Source: an uncultured Rhodanobacteraceae bacterium
Lineage (GTDB): Bacteria > Pseudomonadota > Gammaproteobacteria > Xanthomonadales > SZUA-5
Assembly (NCBI GenBank): GCA_937928755.1
Contig: CALEZI010000050.1
Span: 1-64,000, forward strand
Length of the DNA: 64,000 nt
Reading direction: 5' to 3'
The notes below the pieces were generated by a model. That model made no database searches. It had not been told where the DNA came from and saw nothing but the letters and a program-made list of their open reading frames with translations. A program made the translations under genes and the position numbers. Below are positions 32,370 through 39,543 of this stretch, piece by piece; position 1 is the first letter of the stretch; every line of letters begins with the position of its first letter.

Positions 32370-35300
32370 ATGGGTATGTCGCGTCCGTTTTTCCCGTTTT
32401 TCCGCGGCATGGTGCCCGGAAGTGTCGTGGCGCTGCTGCTGTTGGCGTGCGCCATGCCGGCGCTTGCTGCGTCTCCCGGCATCGATGGCGACCTCGGGTC
32501 GTTGGCCCCGGCTTACCGCACTTACCTCGTGTCGCCGCCGGACGTCAGCAAATTCATCGCCGAGGACAGCAAGACCAACCAGGCGCCCTATCGCTATGGC
32601 GTCGAAGTGGCAACGCCCGGCCTCTATCTGCAGGACGGCAAGCCCAGCCACGGTGTGATTGAAACCCTGCCCGACGGGCGTCGCCTGTGGCGCGTCGAGG
32701 TGGTTTCGCCGGGCGCGCTCTCGCTGGAGTTCGCGTTCGCCAAGCTCGGCTTGCCGGGTGGCGCCGAATTGTTCATCCACTCCCGCGACCGAGCGCTCTC
32801 GCGCGGCCCGATTCGCGCCGCCGACGTGCAGCCGGATGGCCGCTATTTCTCGGCCTTCGTGCCGGGCGACACCGCCATCCTGGAAGTTGCGATGGCATCC
32901 GCCGCATTCGCCGACGCCGAAATCCGCGTCGCCAATGTGGGCCACGCTTACCGCGGCATCTTCGAAGCCTTACGCGGCAACAAGTCAGGAAGCTGCAATG
33001 TCGATACCATCTGCCCGCTCGGCGACCAGTGGCGCGACCAGATCGACGCTGTCGGCCACTACACGCTGCGTACCGGCGGCGGTACCGCGGTGTGCACCGG
33101 CAGTTTGATCGCGAATACCCGAAACGACACCACGCCGTACTTTCTGACCGCCAACCACTGCCTCAGCACCGAAGCCGTCGCCGACACCGTGGTGGTCTAC
33201 TGGAATTACCAGTCGAGTACCTGTCGCGCGCCGGGCTCCGCCTCGAGCGGCACGCCGCTGCCATCGTCGATCGCCACGCATACCCAATCGGGTACCGCGC
33301 TGGTGGCCACCAGTGCCGCCAGCGACTTCGCGCTGTTGCGTCTCGACAGCGCCGTGCCGACCGCAGCCAATCCGTTCTGGACCGGCTGGGATGTGCGTGG
33401 CGACGCGCCGCCCACCGCGGTCACCATCCATCACCCGGCGGGCGACGAAAAGCGCATTTCCGACACCATCATCCCGTTGACCACCTCGGCCTACCTGGGT
33501 GCGGAAGGTAGCGGCACCACACACTGGCGCGTCGCCGACTGGAACAACGGCACTACCGAGGGCGGCTCTTCCGGTTCCGGCCTGTGGAGCCCGAGCAAGC
33601 AACTGATCGGTCAACTGCACGGTGGTTTCGCGGCCTGCGGCAACAATGAAGCCGATTGGTACGGGAAGTTGTCGGTGTCCTGGAACGGCGGCGGTACGCC
33701 GACCACGCGCCTGCGCGACTGGCTCGACCCGATCAACAGCGGCGTCAGCACACTGAACGGCAATCGCGCATCCGGCGGCAGTGGTGGCATGGTTCTCGGT
33801 GGAACCGCTGATGAGCCGAGTGCGAGCCGTGTCGCATTGCCGACGCCGAATCCGCCGAACGCCAGTTGCCCGGCCGGCTTCTTCATCGCCACCGTTGCCG
33901 ATGGCCCGCAGGCAGGCCTGACGCCGGGCGCTTTTGGCATGGAACTGCTGCTGGACGCGCCGGGAACGCGAGTCCTCGCGGGTGGGCTCAACTTCGGTGG
34001 CCTGATCGACGTCAGCCAGGTCGGTTTCGCGGCGTTCAACATCGCCAACAATGCGAACGTGCAGCAGACCTTGAACCTGAGCCTGACCGGTAGCCCGTCG
34101 AACAACAGCGCGGGCAGCATTCCGGTGCGCATCCGCATCGCAAGGCGCACGGCGACCACCACCGACGTGGTTTTCGAAAGCACGCAGACGATCTCGCTGG
34201 CGACTCCCTACGTGACCAGCATCAACCTGCCGCCGGCGTTCTACGAGGCTACCGTGGCGCCGATTTCGGGCACACCCGGTGGTGCGCCGGAGGGTCAGTT
34301 CTTCTTCTCGCTGACGACCAACTTCGTCAACAGCACCGGTGGCGGCTTCGAAGGCGGCGCGGTGGTTGGCGGCTACCATGCGGAGCATCCCTTCGGCGGT
34401 GTGTCCGGCTTCGCCGCGTTCTGCCTGGCGACGCCGCATACCGTGAGCATGCGCGTGCTGTCGGCGCCCAGCTATGGCGCTACCGGCGCGCGCGACCTGC
34501 GGCTGCAGATTCTCGATGCGCAGCAGGCGGTGGTGGTCACGCATCCGACCGGAGGCGGCGGCAACGTCGCACCGACGGCCAACTTCAGTTTCACCACCAA
34601 TGGCCTGACCGCGAATTTCGTCGACGCCTCCAGCGACAGCGATGGCAGCATCGCTTCGCGCAGTTGGAATTTCGGCGACGGCGGCACCTCGACGGCGACC
34701 AATCCAACGCGCACCTACGCTGCCGCCGGAACCTACACGGTGACGCTGACAGTGACCGACAACGGCGGCGCAAGCAGTACCACCTCGCGCTCGGTGACGC
34801 TGACCTCGGGTGGTGGCGGCGCGGTGCAACTGGCAAACAATGTGGCCGTCAACGGATCCACCAACTCGACGACGCCGAACAGCAGTTTTGCCGAGTACAC
34901 CGTGGTGATTCCGGCCGGCGCCAGCAACCTCAGCATCGCCACCACCAATGCCACCGGCGATCTCGACCTGCACGTGCGCTTCGGCCAGGCGCCGACCCTG
35001 ACCACCTTCGACTGCCGGCCGTTCCTCGACAGCGGCAACGAAACCTGCACCTTCCCGACGCCGGGCGCCGGCACCTATTTCGTGCGCGTCTATGGATTCG
35101 CCACCGGGCCGCAGACCTTCACCATCCGCGCATCATGGACGGTCGCCGCCGGCAATGCCTTGCAGAATGGCGTGGCGGTGAACGGTTCGACCAATTCGAG
35201 CACGCCGAACGGCAGCTTTGCCGAGTACACCGTGGTGCTGCCGGCGGGCGCCAGCAATCTCAACATAAGCACCAGCAACGCAACCGGGGACCTCGATCTC

Positions 35301-35477
35301 TACGTGCGCTTCGGCCAGGCGCCGACACTCACCACTTTCGACTGTCGTCCCTTCCTCGACAGCGGCAACGAGAGCTGCATATTCGCCTCGCCCAGCGCCG
35401 GGACGTACTTCATCCGCGTCTACGGATTCGATACCGGGCAACGGACATTCACCATCCGCGCGACCTGGAACCCGTGA
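32370..35477 (+). CDS. Lysyl-endopeptidase-like secreted serine protease with shared module, PKD and two PPC domains
   Basis: 1035 residues. Signal peptide about 1-34, a pro-region to about 200, then a trypsin-fold protease of the lysyl endopeptidase group: His263 (LTANHCLS), Asp319 (SDFALLRL) and Ser401 in EGGSSGSGLW, with Cys pairs such as GSCNVDTICPLG. Residues about 500-727 are the module shared with four other proteins here. A PKD domain (about 732-815; SWNFGDGGTSTATNP, AAGTYTVTLTVTDNGG) and two near-identical PPC domains (about 820-925 and 927-1035, each with FGQAPTLTTFDCRPFLDSGN) complete it. Lysyl endopeptidases cut after Lys outside the cell. Start ATG 32370 follows GCGGAG. A Rho-independent terminator lies 40 bp downstream. 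Confidence 0.9.
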   Translation: MGMSRPFFPFFRGMVPGSVVALLLLACAMPALAASPGIDGDLGSLAPAYRTYLVSPPDVSKFIAEDSKTNQAPYRYGVEVATPGLYLQDGKPSHGVIETLPDGRRLWRVEVVSPGALSLEFAFAKLGLPGGAELFIHSRDRALSRGPIRAADVQPDGRYFSAFVPGDTAILEVAMASAAFADAEIRVANVGHAYRGIFEALRGNKSGSCNVDTICPLGDQWRDQIDAVGHYTLRTGGGTAVCTGSLIANTRNDTTPYFLTANHCLSTEAVADTVVVYWNYQSSTCRAPGSASSGTPLPSSIATHTQSGTALVATSAASDFALLRLDSAVPTAANPFWTGWDVRGDAPPTAVTIHHPAGDEKRISDTIIPLTTSAYLGAEGSGTTHWRVADWNNGTTEGGSSGSGLWSPSKQLIGQLHGGFAACGNNEADWYGKLSVSWNGGGTPTTRLRDWLDPINSGVSTLNGNRASGGSGGMVLGGTADEPSASRVALPTPNPPNASCPAGFFIATVADGPQAGLTPGAFGMELLLDAPGTRVLAGGLNFGGLIDVSQVGFAAFNIANNANVQQTLNLSLTGSPSNNSAGSIPVRIRIARRTATTTDVVFESTQTISLATPYVTSINLPPAFYEATVAPISGTPGGAPEGQFFFSLTTNFVNSTGGGFEGGAVVGGYHAEHPFGGVSGFAAFCLATPHTVSMRVLSAPSYGATGARDLRLQILDAQQAVVVTHPTGGGGNVAPTANFSFTTNGLTANFVDASSDSDGSIASRSWNFGDGGTSTATNPTRTYAAAGTYTVTLTVTDNGGASSTTSRSVTLTSGGGGAVQLANNVAVNGSTNSTTPNSSFAEYTVVIPAGASNLSIATTNATGDLDLHVRFGQAPTLTTFDCRPFLDSGNETCTFPTPGAGTYFVRVYGFATGPQTFTIRASWTVAAGNALQNGVAVNGSTNSSTPNGSFAEYTVVLPAGASNLNISTSNATGDLDLYVRFGQAPTLTTFDCRPFLDSGNESCIFASPSAGTYFIRVYGFDTGQRTFTIRATWNP

Positions 35478-35516
35478 CGAACACCCGCGACTGCCGATGG
35501 GTGAACATGCATTGAC

Positions 35517-35548
35517 GGCGGAATCGCCTCTGGCGGTTCCGCCTTTCT
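35517..35548 (+). terminator. Rho-independent terminator after the protease gene
   Basis: GGCGGAA at 35517-35523 pairs with TTCCGCC at 35537-35543, with an inner GCC/GGC stem, and is followed by TTTCT. It is 40 bp after the stop of the lysyl-endopeptidase gene, so that gene is likely transcribed alone or as the last of its unit. Confidence 0.65.
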
Positions 35549-35684
35549 GGAAGCGAAATCCGCCAACAATCCAGATGCGGATCGGCTGCAGCGTCGCCTC
35601 CGGCGGTTGCGCCCTGCTCGTCGGCGGGCTTGCCGCCGTTCGCCTGCGGCCCTGATCATCGGCGGTTTTTCCGGGACGGCCCGC

Positions 35685-36545
35685 ATGACCCTCGATCTGC
35701 CGCACGGCTTCAAGCGTTGGTCCAACTTTGCCGAGGTCGAGGCCGGTGCGTTTCGGCTGGGCGAGGAATGGCGCGGCCAGCAGGCGTTCCAGGCGCAACT
35801 GCTGGCGAACGGTCGCGAGCGCAAGGTCGGTGGCTATTGCGCGCTGTGCCAGTGCGAAACCGAGTTCGCGATCCGCGGGCCTGAGGGTGTCGAGCCGAAC
35901 TGGCGCGAGACGATGAACTGCGCGCAGTGCGAATTGATCAATCGCTGGCGCGCCAGCGCGCACCTGTACGCGCTGCTGGCACCCACGGCGCCGCCCGGTC
36001 CGGTGTACATGACCGAACAGACCACGCCGCTGTTCGCCTGGATGGCCGAGCGTTATCCCGGTTTGATCGGCAGCGAGTACCTCGGGCCCGAAGTTGCACC
36101 AGGCGCGACGGTGTCGCGACACGGGCATTCACTGCGCCACGAGGACATCACCGCGCTGTCGATGGCCGATGCCAGCCTGGCCGCGATCCTGAGCTTCGAC
36201 GTGCTCGAACACGTGCCCGACTACCGCGGCGCCGTGCGCGAATTCGCGCGCACCCTGATGCCCGGCGGTCTGTTGCTGCTGACCGCACCGTTCCATTTTC
36301 AGGGCGCGCAGACCATCGTGCGCGCCCGCCTCGGCGGCGATGGTCATATCGAGCACGTGCTGCCGGCGATGTACCACGGCGACCCGCTGAGCGCCGACGG
36401 CGTGCTTTGCTGGCAGGAGTTCGGCTGGGATCTGTTGACGGAACTTAACAATGCCGGCTTCGGTCAGACCGAAGTGATCAGCTGCTGGGCGCCGGAATTC
36501 GGTTACCTCGGTGGTCTGCAACCGTTCGTGGTTGCCAGGCGTTAG
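35685..36545 (+). CDS. Class I SAM-dependent methyltransferase
   Basis: 286 residues with a methyltransferase-11-like core. The N-terminal part has a four-Cys pattern (YCALCQCETEF ... MNCAQCELINRWR) that looks like a zinc finger. The core shows a LSFDVLEHVPDYRGAVREFA segment (motif II/post-I region) and PGGLLLLTAPF (motif III). The usual glycine-rich motif I (GxGxG) is not obvious, where GSEYLGPEVAPG occurs instead, as in the Cys-containing 'sugar methyltransferase' subgroup. Those often act on surface glycans; the substrate here is unknown. Start ATG 35685 is the first Met with family-like sequence. Confidence 0.75.
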   Translation: MTLDLPHGFKRWSNFAEVEAGAFRLGEEWRGQQAFQAQLLANGRERKVGGYCALCQCETEFAIRGPEGVEPNWRETMNCAQCELINRWRASAHLYALLAPTAPPGPVYMTEQTTPLFAWMAERYPGLIGSEYLGPEVAPGATVSRHGHSLRHEDITALSMADASLAAILSFDVLEHVPDYRGAVREFARTLMPGGLLLLTAPFHFQGAQTIVRARLGGDGHIEHVLPAMYHGDPLSADGVLCWQEFGWDLLTELNNAGFGQTEVISCWAPEFGYLGGLQPFVVARR

Positions 36546-36630
36546 GCGCATTCCTGAAGTCCAGGGGCCCGGCGCCTTGGCGCCGTGGTTCGCCGCATCG
36601 GCAATTGCCCTGGATGACCTGGAGTTCCCC

Positions 36631-39438
36631 ATGCCTGCATCGATTCACCGATTGCGCAGCTTGCCTGCCGTGTTGATGTTCGCGGCGTCGCCATTGCTCG
36701 CGCAGACCGCCGATACCCGCTTTGGCGCCTGGAGCGAGGCGGGTGCAGCGAATCAGCCCGGGCGCGTGCTCGATGGCCTGCAACTGGATAATGGCAACTA
36801 TCTGCAACTGAGCGCTGACGGTGTGGTCTGGCTCACCGGGCGCGAGGACGGACCGATTCCGCTCAACGATGCAGCGGCCCTGCGACCGCTCGGAACGACC
36901 TCCGCAATGCTGTACTTCGGCGGCCCGCTCCCTCGGGTGGTCCTGAGCGCCGATCGACCCGCGGGCATCCACCTCAGCGCCAACGATGGATTCACCTGGT
37001 ACAGCGCTACCGGGCTCGATGCCAGCGGCGTCGATCTTGGCCTTGAGGCCCGGCCTGCCAGTGGTCAGGTGTTCCACTTGAGACAACTGCCGCAATCCGC
37101 CGGGCAGCCGGCGCAGCTGGCACTGCATGCGTCGGCCGATCGCGGTGAGTCGTTCAGCCGCATAGCCTTGTTGCCGTTTTACTCGGCGCTCGACTCGCAG
37201 CCGGCCGGCAACGCCTTCTACGTGCTGCGCGAAAACCTGCTGGTCGAGACCAATGTACTCGGGAACTTCCTGTCGGACGTCGGTGCGGTGCCGATCGACT
37301 TCCCGCCCGAAGCGCTGCGCGGCATCGGCGTCTGTGCCGGCGGGGTCGGCGCCGTGGATCATGTCTGGGCCTTCTACAAGGTCGGCGACGGCGACAACGC
37401 CGAGGTGCGGGTGTACCGGTCGCTGGATGGCGGACGCCAATGGCAGGCGCGCACGTCGATCCCGGGCAAGTTCCCGACGCGCATCCCGGTGCAGTGCTCG
37501 CGCAGCGATCCGTCGCTGGCGTTCGTCGCTGGCGAAGGGGCATGGCGGACCGCAGACGGCGGCAGCAGTTGGCAGCCGATTTCCGATGTGGCCGCTCACG
37601 CAACCGCGCCGCACAGCAATCTGCCGGCCGCCGTCCATCGTATCCGCAGTTCGCGTTTCGATGAACGGTCAGAGCGATTGCTGTTCGCCACGGACGCGGG
37701 CCTGTACGAATCCGCTGACGCCGGGCGCACGGTGAGCCGCCTGCCGCAGACCTTGCGCAACAGCCAATACCCGCAGCTCGCGAGCCGATCGCCGCTGGGA
37801 GATCTGGTTTTTCTCGCCGCCGGCGAGGGCGGCTACCAGCGCATGAACATCATCATGACGACCCCGGCATTCAGCACCCGACGCGCCAGCGGCAGCTATC
37901 GGCGACTGGCGCTTGCCGATGACGGCAGCCGCGTATGGCTGGCCGGCGCTGACGGAGTTCTGCTGGATGCCGACCCGGCGAGCGCGACCGCGTCCCGCCT
38001 GTACCACTGGACCCTGCCCGATCGCGTGCGCGCCAGCAGCGACTTGTTGCTGGTGGCGATGCCGGGCGATCGCGACCGCGCCCTGCTCGGCGGCGTGAAT
38101 ATCGACGGCGCACCGGGACTGCTGGAACTCGGTTTCGACGGCACCACGATCCACTGGCGCGCACTCGACCACCGATTCGCGACCGACGCCGCCAGCGTCG
38201 CTCTGACCGCGTCGCCGCATCAACAAGGTCGCTTGTACGTGGCCGATGCGTTGGGTCGGCTGCATCGCAGCGATGACGCGGGCCGCAGTTTCAGCCTGCT
38301 CGCGGGCGGCGCAGTCGTCGGCCAGGGGGTGCGCGAGATCCTGGTCGACCCGACCCGGCCCGATCGCCTGCTGCTGGGCGGCGACGCCGGCGCGCTGGCC
38401 AGCGTGCGCGAATCTCTCGACGGCGGCAGCAGCTTTCACGACTACGCCGACGGCCTGATTCCGACCACGGTCAACGCGCTGGCGCTGTCGGGCGATGGCC
38501 GCCATCTGTTCGCAGCCAGCGCCGATGGCCCGTGGTATCACGAACCCGCGACGGCGCGCTGGCGCCATATCGGCGCTGGCCAGGCGCCCGACCAGAATTA
38601 CCTCGATGTCGAATATGTAGACCGCATCCAGCGCGCGCGCTTCGCCACTGCAGGTCGCGGCATGTGGCAGGTGCAGCTGCTGGCGCCGGCCCCGGCCGGC
38701 GCCACGCTCGACGAACCGCAAGCCGCGGGTTTGCCGTTGCCGCTGCCGGCGGCGCCGCAATTTGGTTGTCCGGCCGGGTTCTATGTGGCGGAAGTCGATG
38801 ATGGTCCGGGTGCCGGGGATCATCCGGGTAGCTTCGGAATGGAGCTGTTGCTGGATGCGCCCGGTACCCGCGAACTGGCGGGGGGCCTGAACTTTGGCGG
38901 GCTGATCGACGCCGGGCAACCCGGTTTCGCCGGCTTCAGCCTGCGCACCTCGCAAACCGTGCGCCTGGAGCTGCGCGCTGCCGACGCTCAAGGCGATCCC
39001 ATCGCCCTGCAGGTGCGCGTGAGCCAGCGCATCGGAACGCACAGCAACGTGGTCCACGAAAGCACGCCGATGCTGTCCCTGGAGCAGCCGTGGCAGACCG
39101 AGCTGCTCTTGACCCCGGGGTTCTACGAAGCCCGGGTGGCGGCGCCCTGCTGCAGCGCGGACACCGCGGGCGGCGCGCCCGAGGCGCAGTTCTATTTTTC
39201 GATGACGACGCCGGGCGGCCCTGGTTTCGAGGGCGGCGCGGTGGTCGGCGGTCATCATGCCAGCGTGGCCGGCCTGATCTCCGGCTTCGCGTCGTTCTGC
39301 CTGGCCCAGCCCCATTCGATCACTCTGCGCACGCTGAGCGCGCCCAGCTACGGTCCGGTTGGTGCCCGCGACCTCAGGCTGCGCTTGCGCGATGGCGAAG
39401 GACGCACGCTGCTGTTGTTGCCGGCCACCGCGCCCTGA
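36631..39438 (+). CDS. Exported BNR/sialidase-type beta-propeller protein with shared C-terminal module
   Basis: 935 residues with a signal peptide (LPAVLMFAASPLLAQTAD). The body, about 30-690, contains repeated Asp-box (BNR) motifs: SADRGESFSRI, SLDGGRQWQAR, TADGGSSWQPI, SADAGRTVSRL, SDDAGRSFSLL, SLDGGSSFHDY. This marks a multi-bladed propeller of the sialidase/VPS10 kind, but I cannot see a sialidase catalytic Arg triad, so it is more likely a binding protein. The last about 225 residues are the module shared with four other proteins (FGCPAGFYVAEVDDGPGAG, GGLNFGG, EGGAVVGGHH, GFASFCLAQP, ARDLRLRL). Start ATG 36631 is preceded by CTGGAG. It is followed at once by the RCC1-type relative. Confidence 0.82.
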   Translation: MPASIHRLRSLPAVLMFAASPLLAQTADTRFGAWSEAGAANQPGRVLDGLQLDNGNYLQLSADGVVWLTGREDGPIPLNDAAALRPLGTTSAMLYFGGPLPRVVLSADRPAGIHLSANDGFTWYSATGLDASGVDLGLEARPASGQVFHLRQLPQSAGQPAQLALHASADRGESFSRIALLPFYSALDSQPAGNAFYVLRENLLVETNVLGNFLSDVGAVPIDFPPEALRGIGVCAGGVGAVDHVWAFYKVGDGDNAEVRVYRSLDGGRQWQARTSIPGKFPTRIPVQCSRSDPSLAFVAGEGAWRTADGGSSWQPISDVAAHATAPHSNLPAAVHRIRSSRFDERSERLLFATDAGLYESADAGRTVSRLPQTLRNSQYPQLASRSPLGDLVFLAAGEGGYQRMNIIMTTPAFSTRRASGSYRRLALADDGSRVWLAGADGVLLDADPASATASRLYHWTLPDRVRASSDLLLVAMPGDRDRALLGGVNIDGAPGLLELGFDGTTIHWRALDHRFATDAASVALTASPHQQGRLYVADALGRLHRSDDAGRSFSLLAGGAVVGQGVREILVDPTRPDRLLLGGDAGALASVRESLDGGSSFHDYADGLIPTTVNALALSGDGRHLFAASADGPWYHEPATARWRHIGAGQAPDQNYLDVEYVDRIQRARFATAGRGMWQVQLLAPAPAGATLDEPQAAGLPLPLPAAPQFGCPAGFYVAEVDDGPGAGDHPGSFGMELLLDAPGTRELAGGLNFGGLIDAGQPGFAGFSLRTSQTVRLELRAADAQGDPIALQVRVSQRIGTHSNVVHESTPMLSLEQPWQTELLLTPGFYEARVAAPCCSADTAGGAPEAQFYFSMTTPGGPGFEGGAVVGGHHASVAGLISGFASFCLAQPHSITLRTLSAPSYGPVGARDLRLRLRDGEGRTLLLLPATAP

Positions 39439-39543
39439 GCTCAGTGCAAAGCGCGGAGTTCAGGGGATGATCTTCATGTGGATCAAGGTGCCATCGGCGA
39501 GGATCTGATAAGCAGTCGCCAACGAAGCACGGAGCCTTTGGCC

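Noticed and set aside
36631..39438. Sialidase enzyme
   Set aside because: Asp-box repeats are present, but the Arg triad and Tyr/Glu pair needed for sialidase activity are not seen, so only a propeller fold is claimed.
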